Below are positions 6,268 through 12,729 of a stretch of DNA of 12,729 nucleotides, piece by piece. The position numbers and the translations under genes are program-made. The DNA comes from Paludibacter sp. UBA5753 (GTDB taxonomy: Bacteria > Bacteroidota > Bacteroidia > Bacteroidales > Paludibacteraceae). A model generated the notes under the pieces. That model did not search any database. It saw only the letters and a program-made list of their open reading frames with translations, and was not told where the DNA came from. Numbering within the stretch: the first letter of the stretch is position 1; each line of letters opens with the position of its first letter. The DNA is taken from positions 133 through 12,861 of the forward strand of contig DIFH01000081.1 in the NCBI GenBank assembly GCA_002427615.1, given 5' to 3'.

Positions 6268-9200
6268 TTAGTTGAAAATATACTTGATACCGATTAATGC
6301 ATACCAGGTTTGACCCAGTGAGTAGCTTGGCGTGAATGTTTGGGTATTACCATTGATTGAAGATGGCGTAGAGAAAGTAGCCACACCGTCAGCATCAACA
6401 CCTTCGTATTTGAGAATACGGGCTTCAGAACCAATTGCCGGATTCAAATATTTAGCTACACCCCAACTGGAGTTGAAAAGGTTCATAACGTTTTTGATAT
6501 CAAAGCTAAGTTGCAGTGTGTTTTTAATATTGTTTGTTTTGATAACAAAATCATGTTTGTAACTAAAGTCGACACGATGTACCCAAGGAGAATAAACGCT
6601 ATAAGCTTCAGCATATTTACCTTGTTGGTTTTTCAAATAACTGTTTGCGTGTACATAGTCCATAAAACGGGTTTTATCGCCTTCCGAAACAAAACGGAAT
6701 TGGTTGGTTGCCACTTCATTATCAGTTGGGACATAAACTGCATCGTAGTTGTAGCCGTCGCTATTGATATCGTTTACCGTCATAAATGAGTAGTTTGCTC
6801 CACCGAGCCATCCTTCATAGATAAGGTTATAATGATTACCGCTCTTATCGTGAGCAGTAAGTGAAGCTACCAAACGATCGGGTGTGTTGTACTGAGAATT
6901 GTGCAATTGAATGTGGTTAGGGCCTTCCACTGTTGGAACATAAGTAAATGCAGATTCTGCATTAGATCCTGGCATTCCTGTTATATCTTTAGCAACAGTA
7001 TGTGTATAGGCAGCCATTAAATTCAACCATTTTGTTGGTTGAGCATTGAAAGTAATGTTACCTGTCCAACCATAACCTTTCGAAGTATTTTCCAATACAA
7101 ATGCTTTTGTACCAACACGATAACCAGAAGGATAAATTGGGCGATTGTCGACGCCGTTGAAACGGGCAAAACCACCTACAGATGGAATACTCCAGTCAGA
7201 AATAGAAACACCGTTGATTGTTTTGTTGAAAATTCCTTCTACTGTTACAGAGAATGGAAAAGATGTTCTGAATGCATAGTCAACAGCAAGCGAGGATTTC
7301 CATACTTCCGGCATTTTGAAATTTGGATCTACAGCCGCAATAGCAGAGGGAACTGTTCCATCTTCGGGAGAAATAGTTGAAGGATATCCCAATGATATTA
7401 ATTTATTATAAAGTGCAGCAATGGTAGCATTTCCGTTTGCATCTTTTACAAGACCGCCCGCAAATTCATCCATTGAAAAACCTTTCTTTGCAGCTGCCGC
7501 GGCATTTATTTGTGCCTGATACTGTACCATTCCACCGTTAGTAGGCATATTGGTGAAAAATACAAGCGGTAAGTTACCCGAGAAGAGACCGGTACCTCCA
7601 CGAACTTTCAGACTTTTGTCGCCAAACGTATCCCACACAAAACCTACGCGAGGAGAGAATATGATATTTGTTTCAGGCCATTTTCCTGTATCGATATGAC
7701 GACCGGAATAATCAAGTGCGAGGATAGCATTGTTTGTTATCAAATCATTATTATTGAAGAAAAGACCATCAATACGAAGTCCGTATGAAAGTTTGAAATT
7801 ATCGGTAACACTCCAATCATCTTGCCCGTAAACTCCGATTTTGTTCGTTCTTATGCGAGCTGCTGGATTGCTCTCTCCATCATAACCATAAGTTAAATCT
7901 ACAATCTCAGGCGCTGCTCCGGTTAAGAAGTCGTTGAGACTTGAGTAGCGATAATACCCTGTACCGTTACGCATATAAGCATTATCTGCCATCTTGTATT
8001 CGTAGGCTATTCCACCTACAATTTTATGATTGCCTAAATAGTGTGTGAGTTCGTCTTTGATATTTAAAACGTTGTTGTGAACGCCGTTATTCCAGGTGAA
8101 AAGTTCATATCCCAAAGACATATAGGCTTGTCCATCTTTCAAAATATCAATAAATGGGAATTCAGCTGAATTGGATCCGCGTACATCATCAAGTTTTGAG
8201 AATGTTGCCAAAAATTGATTGGATAAATTATCAGACAGACGGCTGTTTAAGTCAACAGAAAATGAATGAACAAGGTTGTCCATCGAATACATTGAGTTGG
8301 CAAATGCCATGGAAGCTTGTGACATTCTTGCCTCAGTCATACGGGTACCCCCGTCCATAGAAGATGCATTAGGAGATATCCACGAAAGGTTTTTTGTGTA
8401 ATTATAACGTAAAGCCAGGCGATGATTGTTTGTGATATTCCAATCTAAACGAGCAAGAAGTTTGTCGTTGCTTTCATCTGCCGGGAAATTTGTATAAGAT
8501 CCTGTATTATATCCATATTTATCTTTTACATAATCAGAAACCGTCTTCATGTCGTTTTCTGTTGTGCGAGAAATAAAATTGTCTGGATCAGCAACACCAT
8601 CAGTTGAAGCTCTCCAGCGATTGGCTATTGTTGGTGTTTTAGCCATTTCGCCGTTTACAAAGAAGAACAATTTGTTTTTGATAATCGGACCGCCAAAAGT
8701 GAAACCATAAGTTGTATTGCGGTCTACATCACGCGCACCTGCGATTTGTTGACCTTTCACAGCATCGCCGCGTAAGTTTTCATTTTTATGATAAACGTAA
8801 GCGCTACCTGTGAAGGTATTTGTACCGGATTTTGTAATAGCGTTTACACCACCACCAATGAAGTTAGTTTGACGAACATCATAGGGAGTGATTACAACTT
8901 GTAATTCTTCGATAGCTTCAATAGAAATTGGATTGCCTCCACCGGGGAGAGCAGAACTTAATCCGAAGTTATTGTTGAAATTAGCTCCATCCACTGTAAA
9001 GTTAGCCGTACGACCATCCGTGCCGGCAAAACTCATCCCATTGCCTCCATAGGGCGAAAGACGTGTAACGTCTAAAATACTACGGTTCACTGAAGGCAAA
9101 TTTTCTATCTGGTTGCTTGTGATATTCGTTACCGCACCGGTTTTCTCCGTTGTAAATTTGGTTCTTTGTGCTGAGACAACCAAATCCTGCAACTCTTTTG

Positions 9201-9534
9201 TGTCTTCTTTTAAATTTACATTAACAGGGTAAGTTTCGCCAAGTTGTAGATTTACATTGGAAATTTTTACATCGGCAAATCCAATGTATGAAATTTTAAT
9301 TTCATAAGGACCTCCAACACGCATACCTACAATATTAAAACGACCATCTGCATTAGAAACCGCTCCATATACAGTTCCCGATGAAGTGTGAGTTGCCACA
9401 ATGGTAGCTCCGATAATAGCATCTCCGTTCGACGTAACTTTCCCGCTGATGCCTGAAGTAGTTACTTGTGCATTCAACGTTGTAGAAATCAACATAATGA
9501 TTGCTACAGCAAAATAAATTAAACGTTTCATCAT
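6268..9534 (-). CDS. Oar-like TonB-dependent outer-membrane receptor
   Basis: A 1088-aa outer-membrane transporter that imports ligands using TonB/ExbBD energy. A Sec signal peptide ends near residue 23 (STTLNAQ). A carboxypeptidase-regulatory-like domain covers about 28-110 (GISGKVTSNGDAIIGATI, NADGRFNIVGM). A TonB-box-like stretch ELQDLVVSA lies at 114-122. The plug follows at about 130-240 (TVDGANFNNNFG, GGGVNAITKSGTNTFTGSAY). The remainder is a beta-barrel ending in an aromatic-rich strand (IGIKYIFN). The overall pattern matches Oar-like receptors rather than classical SusC, and no susD gene is adjacent. The first of two consecutive Met codons is used as the start. It is the promoter-proximal gene of a two-gene operon, with the lipoprotein gene 20 bp downstream. 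The substrate cannot be read from sequence. The frame is intact throughout. Confidence 0.93.
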   Translation of the reverse strand: MMKRLIYFAVAIIMLISTTLNAQVTTSGISGKVTSNGDAIIGATIVATHTSSGTVYGAVSNADGRFNIVGMRVGGPYEIKISYIGFADVKISNVNLQLGETYPVNVNLKEDTKELQDLVVSAQRTKFTTEKTGAVTNITSNQIENLPSVNRSILDVTRLSPYGGNGMSFAGTDGRTANFTVDGANFNNNFGLSSALPGGGNPISIEAIEELQVVITPYDVRQTNFIGGGVNAITKSGTNTFTGSAYVYHKNENLRGDAVKGQQIAGARDVDRNTTYGFTFGGPIIKNKLFFFVNGEMAKTPTIANRWRASTDGVADPDNFISRTTENDMKTVSDYVKDKYGYNTGSYTNFPADESNDKLLARLDWNITNNHRLALRYNYTKNLSWISPNASSMDGGTRMTEARMSQASMAFANSMYSMDNLVHSFSVDLNSRLSDNLSNQFLATFSKLDDVRGSNSAEFPFIDILKDGQAYMSLGYELFTWNNGVHNNVLNIKDELTHYLGNHKIVGGIAYEYKMADNAYMRNGTGYYRYSSLNDFLTGAAPEIVDLTYGYDGESNPAARIRTNKIGVYGQDDWSVTDNFKLSYGLRIDGLFFNNNDLITNNAILALDYSGRHIDTGKWPETNIIFSPRVGFVWDTFGDKSLKVRGGTGLFSGNLPLVFFTNMPTNGGMVQYQAQINAAAAAKKGFSMDEFAGGLVKDANGNATIAALYNKLISLGYPSTISPEDGTVPSAIAAVDPNFKMPEVWKSSLAVDYAFRTSFPFSVTVEGIFNKTINGVSISDWSIPSVGGFARFNGVDNRPIYPSGYRVGTKAFVLENTSKGYGWTGNITFNAQPTKWLNLMAAYTHTVAKDITGMPGSNAESAFTYVPTVEGPNHIQLHNSQYNTPDRLVASLTAHDKSGNHYNLIYEGWLGGANYSFMTVNDINSDGYNYDAVYVPTDNEVATNQFRFVSEGDKTRFMDYVHANSYLKNQQGKYAEAYSVYSPWVHRVDFSYKHDFVIKTNNIKNTLQLSFDIKNVMNLFNSSWGVAKYLNPAIGSEARILKYEGVDADGVATFSTPSSINGNTQTFTPSYSLGQTWYALIGIKYIFN

Positions 9535-9739
9535 AAATTAACTTTTTTGTTTTTAAATAAATATTAAAACTAAATTATTTTTAAATAGAAAATGTATTCA
9601 TTGATTCCAAAAATTGACTTAAGCCATAAGACTGATTAATTCTCAAAACACTTAAATTGGAATGGAATACTGGACAAGCGCTGTTTACGAAATTAAAATC
9701 ACAAAAAAATAGAATATCTTTTTTATTGCCAAATTAGTT

Positions 9740-9759
9740 AAAAAACATGCCTGTTTTTT
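9740..9759 (-). other. Perfect 8-bp stem with 4-nt loop in the TonB operon leader
   Basis: AAAAAACA (9740-9747) pairs with TGTTTTTT (9752-9759) around TGCC. If transcription of the TonB operon starts just below the candidate -7 element at 9769-9776, this hairpin lies at the very 5' end of the transcript. The stem has only one C-G pair, so it is a weak structure and could equally be an AT-rich protein site. Confidence 0.4.
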
Positions 9760-9768
9760 GTAGTCCGG

Positions 9769-9776
9769 CAAATATA
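9769..9776 (-). promoter_or_regulatory. Candidate -7 element (TATATTTG) for the TonB receptor operon
   Basis: On the minus strand this reads TATATTTG, matching TAnnTTTG. It would give a leader of roughly 230 nt before the start at 9534. No TTTG lies at the expected 19-21 bp upstream, so the assignment rests on the -7 match alone. Confidence 0.38.
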
Positions 9777-9989
9777 AAGCTTTTATTGTTAATTCCTGTT
9801 ATTTGTCAATGAATTTTTATCAACACATATTCTGTAAAAATATTCAATCAATATATTTATATCTTCATTTTTATTAATTGAAGTTACATTTTGAAAATAA
9901 ACGAATAAAAATTCAAGATTATATTATTTTTTTTATCAAATTTTTTATCATTCGATATTTGTTTTGCGAATACAATGAAATCCGAAATG

Positions 9990-10018
9990 AAATGTAATTT
10001 GTCAAACTTATTACATTT
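9990..10018. promoter_or_regulatory. Operator-like palindrome in the divergent region
   Basis: AAATGTAAT (9990-9998) and ATTACATTT (10010-10018) form a perfect 9-bp inverted repeat with an 11-bp spacer. A nested TTTG-T-CAAA lies partly inside it. The arms also overlap a second minus-strand -7 match (TAAGTTTG, 10003-10010). It lies about 78 bp upstream of the guaD -7 element. The form suits a dimeric regulator, but no regulator is identified. Confidence 0.45.
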
Positions 10019-10095
10019 TTCAATATCTCAATTAAAGATTGATGAGTTGATTTTTTCTGAATATCATAAAAAACACATATTAAGCCAAAAAACAT

Positions 10096-10103
10096 TATCT
10101 TTG
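10096..10103 (+). promoter_or_regulatory. Putative -7 element (TATCTTTG) for guaD
   Basis: TATCTTTG lies 26 bp before the guaD ATG, implying a leader of about 20 nt. It is identical to the ruvX and fabG boxes. No clear -33 TTTG is present. Confidence 0.6.
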
Positions 10104-10129
10104 TACTGCAAAATATTTTAACAACAATA

Positions 10130-10600
10130 ATGAACCAAAACAATAAGTTTATGCGCAAAGCCATAGCTTTGTCAATACAAAATATAAAAAAGGGTGGAGG
10201 TCCATTTGGCGCAGTGATTGTGAAGGACGGAAAAATTATAGCAACAGGAGTAAATCGCGTAACGGCAAAAGTCGATCCTACGGCACATGCCGAAATGACA
10301 GCCATTCGTAAAGCTTCAAAAAAGTTAGGTACGTTTGATCTGAAAGGCTGTGAAATATACACTTCATGCGAACCTTGTCCCATGTGTCTGGGCGCCGTTT
10401 ATTGGGCGCATCTCGATAAAATGTATTATGGTAACACTAAAACTGATGCTAAAAACATTGGTTTTGATGATTCGTTTATATATGATGAGATGGATTTAAA
10501 ACCGGAAAAAAGAAAAGTAAAAACCAGTCAGTTACTGCCCGATGAAGCAATAAAAGCTTTTGAAGAGTGGTCAAATAAAGAAGATAAGGTGGAGTATTGA
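10130..10600 (+). CDS. guaD: Guanine deaminase (cytidine deaminase fold)
   Basis: A 156-aa zinc hydrolase predicted to deaminate guanine to xanthine in purine salvage/catabolism. The zinc site is complete: HAE (H53, proton-shuttle E55) and PCPMC (C83, C86). It is closer to the small B. subtilis GuaD type than to tRNA adenosine deaminase TadA. Features recalled from GuaD include GGPFGAVIVKDG (23-34), DPTAHAEMTAIRKA (49-62), YTSCEPCPMCLGAVYWA (77-93), GFDDSFIYDE (111-120) and the C-terminal ending VEY. The length also fits GuaD. It is read divergently from the TonB operon and convergently with maf, so it is probably transcribed alone from the promoter just upstream. TadA or a generic nucleoside deaminase remain the alternatives, since family members are often labelled that way. 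The minus-strand ORF covering its 5' half is a shadow. Confidence 0.88.
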   Translation: MNQNNKFMRKAIALSIQNIKKGGGPFGAVIVKDGKIIATGVNRVTAKVDPTAHAEMTAIRKASKKLGTFDLKGCEIYTSCEPCPMCLGAVYWAHLDKMYYGNTKTDAKNIGFDDSFIYDEMDLKPEKRKVKTSQLLPDEAIKAFEEWSNKEDKVEY

Positions 10601-10712
10601 GTTTGAAGAGTTGGTTGGTAGTTATATTGTTATTTCATTGATATATTGACAATGAACTATACAATTTACTTCCACCAAACAATTTATAGAATTTAATATA
10701 CTTATTCAACAC

Positions 10713-10732
10713 TTTCAACCAACCGGTTGAAA
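10713..10732. other. Perfect inverted repeat between convergent guaD and maf
   Basis: TTTCAACC (10713-10720) and GGTTGAAA (10725-10732) flank the loop AACC. It lies 13 bp beyond the maf stop and 112 bp beyond the guaD stop. It may help end transcription from either side, but it has no T-run on either strand, so it is not a classical intrinsic terminator. Confidence 0.5.
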
Positions 10733-10745
10733 ATAAATGTCTTAA

Positions 10746-11336
10746 TTAATCTTTCCAGCGTTTCAGTTCATGATAAAGTCGTTGAACAGGTAATCCCATC
10801 ACATTAAAATACGAACCGTTAATATGCTCAACACCTATGTAGCCAATCCATTCCTGCACACCGTAAGAACCTGCTTTATCGTAAGGATTGAAGTTTTTAA
10901 GATAATAATCTATTTCGCTTTCAGTGAGTTTGGCAAAGCGGACTTCGGAAATAACATGAAAGGTTTTCCGACGCTTAAGCGTTGAAATACAAACGCCCGT
11001 AATCACCTGATGTGTTTTCCCCGACAGCATTTGGAGCATACGTTTTGCGTCGATTTCATCAACCGGCTTTCCCAACACCTTACCTTCGTGCCAGACTATG
11101 GTATCGGCCGTGATTAATAAAGTGTTTTCCTCCATTTGATTTTTGTAGGCATTTGCTTTCTTTTCGGCTATATACACGGGAATATCAACGCCAACTAATT
11201 GCAAAGGAAAATCTTCGTCGCTATCAATCGTTTTCACTTCAAATTGGAGATGAAGTCCATGCAGCAATTCCTGGCGACGCGGCGACTGTGACGCAAGAAT
11301 AATTTTATAATTATCAAGATTTTGCAATAATTTCAT
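10746..11336 (-). CDS. maf: Maf-family nucleoside triphosphate pyrophosphatase (dTTP/UTP type)
   Basis: A 196-aa cytoplasmic Maf/HAM1-superfold enzyme expected to hydrolyse dTTP, UTP and modified nucleotides to monophosphates, limiting their incorporation. Seen in sequence: the N-terminal phosphate-binding motif ASQSPRRQELL (15-25), ADTIV with the metal-ligand Asp (D78), GKVLGKP (85-91), GKTHQVITGV (106-115) and the C-terminal DKAGSYGVQEWIGYIGVEHI (153-172). The conserved Arg, Lys and Gln positions (R20/R21, K90, Q161) point to the dTTP/UTP (YhdE-like) subgroup. Length is normal. It lies 122 bp downstream of the UbiA-family gene on the same strand, a neighbourhood I recall from other Bacteroidales. 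It may be co-transcribed or use a weak promoter at 11454-11482. Confidence 0.95.
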   Translation of the reverse strand: MKLLQNLDNYKIILASQSPRRQELLHGLHLQFEVKTIDSDEDFPLQLVGVDIPVYIAEKKANAYKNQMEENTLLITADTIVWHEGKVLGKPVDEIDAKRMLQMLSGKTHQVITGVCISTLKRRKTFHVISEVRFAKLTESEIDYYLKNFNPYDKAGSYGVQEWIGYIGVEHINGSYFNVMGLPVQRLYHELKRWKD

Positions 11337-11453
11337 AACGAAAATGGGGATGTATTTTTATTTTTATTCCAATACTCATTTTTTTATACTCAGGAAATAA
11401 TAATGACGATCATACAAAGTAGGTTTATGCTGTCTGAAAATAATCCGTCAAAG

Positions 11454-11482
11454 CAAAATTATTTAACCATAAATAAATCAAA
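11454..11482 (-). promoter_or_regulatory. Candidate promoter for maf
   Basis: On the minus strand TTTG (11482-11479), 17 bp, then TAATTTTG (11461-11454) resembles the Bacteroidetes consensus with a slightly short spacer. It overlaps the last codons of the UbiA-family gene and would give a leader of about 110 nt. Confidence 0.33.
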
Positions 11483-12442
11483 AAGACTAAAACCGTAAGT
11501 CTTCGCCATTAAATAATAAAAAACCAGGCTGTACAAAACTCCGACCAGCATAATAAACTTAACTAATGTCGATGCCTGATGAAATTGATATGGAGTTTTA
11601 GCAACCGAAATCAGGTAGATCAATATGATTAATGGCAACGCCAAACCTACCAAAACAAATCGCAAGGTTAAACTTCCTTCAAAATCGATTAAAAAATAGT
11701 CGGCAAATAACAACGCTGAAATTGTAACGACAATCAAAAAATACACAAAGATCTTTGTTTTTTTAAGACCCCATTTAATGGGCATAGTTCTGCATTCCAT
11801 TTCCCTATCGCCATGTTCATCTTCCATGTCTTTAATAATTTCGCGAATCCAGGTAGTAAGAAATGAAAAAATGGCAAATCCGCCCATCCACCCATAAAAC
11901 TCAGCGGGAATAGGAGTTTCGTAAACCAATCCGCCAAACTCTTTTTTCAATACAGCCAGTTCGGCAATTGCAACTACCAGGACAGTAAGCGCTGCTACAA
12001 ACGAAACAATAAGGTTTCCGGTCAGGAACTGCCGTTTGTAACTTGCAGAATAAAACCACAAAAGACCCGGAACTACAATAAAAATAAATGCCAGCGTAAA
12101 ACTTCGGGTACTATAAGCCAGTACTAAACCAGTCAACGTCCCTACGCCGGTAAGAATTTGATGCAATAGCATAGCAGTTCGCTTTGAAATATCCTTGCCA
12201 ACTATGAGTTTTTTCGGGCGATTGATCGCATCAATTTTAACATCAAAATAATCATTGAGTACATAACCGCCTGCAGCAATAAATACGGTTGCAATTATCA
12301 ATAAAATTAAATAAGTATGATCCCGAGCGATTTCGAATCCATATTTCTGAAGGATGGGCAACAAAACTACCTGTCGCATCATCAGTTGAATAAATGCAAT
12401 AAAGAGGAGATTTTGAACACGAATTAATTTCAGAAAATTCAT
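11459..12442 (-). CDS. UbiA-family prenyltransferase (geranylgeranylglyceryl phosphate synthase-like)
   Basis: A 327-aa integral membrane protein of the UbiA superfamily, with hydrophobic segments spread over its whole length (about 8-9 predicted helices by eye). The first Asp-rich, Mg/diphosphate-binding motif is NDYFDVKIDAINRPKK (63-78). The second is the acidic segment REIIKDMEDEHGDRE (200-214). Both are intact, so it should transfer a polyprenyl group to an acceptor. Bacteroidetes homologues are commonly named geranylgeranylglycerol-phosphate geranylgeranyltransferase, but quinone- or other lipid-directed activity is equally possible from sequence, so no symbol is given. The Met start at 12442 begins MNFLKLIRVQNLL, typical of the family. 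maf follows 122 bp downstream on the same strand. No convincing promoter was found upstream. Confidence 0.88.
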   Translation of the reverse strand: MNFLKLIRVQNLLFIAFIQLMMRQVVLLPILQKYGFEIARDHTYLILLIIATVFIAAGGYVLNDYFDVKIDAINRPKKLIVGKDISKRTAMLLHQILTGVGTLTGLVLAYSTRSFTLAFIFIVVPGLLWFYSASYKRQFLTGNLIVSFVAALTVLVVAIAELAVLKKEFGGLVYETPIPAEFYGWMGGFAIFSFLTTWIREIIKDMEDEHGDREMECRTMPIKWGLKKTKIFVYFLIVVTISALLFADYFLIDFEGSLTLRFVLVGLALPLIILIYLISVAKTPYQFHQASTLVKFIMLVGVLYSLVFYYLMAKTYGFSLFDLFMVK

Positions 12443-12729
12443 TATAAATCTATTTTGTAACCTAATTCGGAATAATCGTAGCGAAATAAAAGAACGAAAT
12501 TACTAAATATATCCGAATATATCCTGTTTCAATATGATTTTTTAATGAAGTAATTGAAAAGATAATATTGTAGTTGTAATTTCTGTTCTTATTGCATTAC
12601 CAAACCTTAGATAAGGTCTGCTGAAAAACTATTTTATGCCACGGAGTGGCTAAATGTGAATAACCCGCAGTGAGCGTAGCGATACTGGGGGATGTTGAAT
12701 AACCAAGAACCCCAGCCCCGAAGCGGGCT
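12443..12729. other. Non-coding region upstream of the UbiA-family gene
   Basis: These 287 bp to the window end contain no credible gene. The first part is AT-rich, with a loose TTTCAAT/ATTGAAA inverted repeat (12527-12533 and 12553-12559). A compact palindrome ACCTTA-GA-TAAGGT lies at 12604-12617. From about 12620 the base composition shifts to GC-rich and a structured repeat begins. Confidence 0.55.
12638..12729. repeat. GC-rich multi-hairpin repeat element, truncated by window end
   Basis: There are four foldable units in order. The first is GCCAC-GGA-GTGGC (12638-12650). The second pairs CCCGCAGT (12664-12671) with ACTGGGGG (12684-12691), with one mismatch. The third pairs CTGGGG (12685-12690) with CCCCAG (12710-12715) and competes with the second. 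The fourth is AGCCC-CGAAGC-GGGCT (12714-12729). The octamer GAATAACC also occurs twice. The GC-rich composition contrasts with its AT-rich surroundings. The overall look is that of a dispersed, REP/BIME-like palindromic element; only one copy lies in this window, so repetition is inferred. Confidence 0.55.

Larger units (their letters stand above)
9535..10129. other. Long AT-rich divergent control region (TonB operon / guaD)
   Basis: This region of about 595 bp is strikingly AT-rich and has no credible gene. It holds a perfect hairpin (9740-9759), a candidate minus-strand -7 element (9769-9776), a small CTTCA/TGAAG hairpin (9863-9883), a 9-bp palindrome (9990-10018) and the guaD -7 element (10096-10103). 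The motif TTACATTTT or its complement recurs at 9884, 9990 and 10011. A minus-strand ORF running from 9919 into guaD is a shadow. Confidence 0.6.

Noticed and set aside
4730..9534. Classical polysaccharide utilisation locus (SusC/SusD)
   Set aside because: No SusD-like protein, glycosidase, sulfatase or hybrid two-component regulator is present. The partner lipoprotein has BACON and OB-like domains instead.
9919..10383. 154-aa minus-strand ORF spanning the control region and guaD
   Set aside because: It is antisense to the conserved zinc-site half of guaD, and the rest is AT-rich translated intergenic sequence.
10713..10732. Intrinsic terminator between guaD and maf
   Set aside because: The stem is perfect, but there is no T-run on either strand, so it is listed only as an inverted repeat.

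Overview
The window looks like a chromosomal segment of a Bacteroidetes bacterium, most likely order Bacteroidales. Four signs support this. The recognisable promoters carry the Bacteroidetes -7 motif TAnnTTTG rather than a sigma70 -10 box, and Shine-Dalgarno sequences are not evident. Rho has a very long, low-complexity N-terminal insertion. There is a SusC/Oar-like TonB-dependent receptor with an N-terminal carboxypeptidase-regulatory domain. A lipoprotein carries BACON domains. A Paludibacter- or Dysgonomonas-like relative is possible, but the genus cannot be fixed from this sequence.

Layout: (1) 1-227 holds a dispersed repeat copy and the ruvX promoter. (2) 228-4410, plus strand, holds housekeeping genes: ruvX (Holliday-junction resolvase-like), def (peptide deformylase), rho (termination factor) and fabG (3-oxoacyl-ACP reductase). 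rho and fabG have their own promoters, and strong terminators follow each of them. (3) 4411-4729 is a convergent intergenic region with two bidirectional terminators around a second copy of the dispersed repeat. (4) 4730-9534, minus strand, is a two-gene operon: an Oar-like TonB-dependent receptor, then 20 bp later a surface lipoprotein with the order BACON-OB-BACON-OB-OB. (5) 9535-10129 is a very AT-rich divergent control region of about 595 bp with a palindrome and hairpins. (6) 10130-10600, plus strand, is a guanine deaminase gene. (7) 10746-12442, minus strand, holds a Maf nucleotide pyrophosphatase and, upstream of it, a UbiA-family prenyltransferase. (8) 12443-12729 is non-coding and ends in a highly structured repeat cut off by the window edge.

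Most of the window is core metabolism and information processing: recombination/rRNA maturation, N-terminal Met deformylation, transcription termination, fatty-acid elongation, purine salvage, nucleotide-pool sanitation and isoprenoid lipid synthesis. The accessory-looking part is the TonB receptor/lipoprotein pair. It lacks SusD and glycosidases, so it is not a standard polysaccharide utilisation locus. The OB-fold repeats in the lipoprotein resemble those of secreted nucleases of the YhcR type. A role in capturing nucleic acid or another phosphate-rich ligand is therefore a testable but unproven idea. It is my best candidate for an under-described system here. No tRNA, rRNA, CRISPR array, intact insertion sequence or phage gene was seen.
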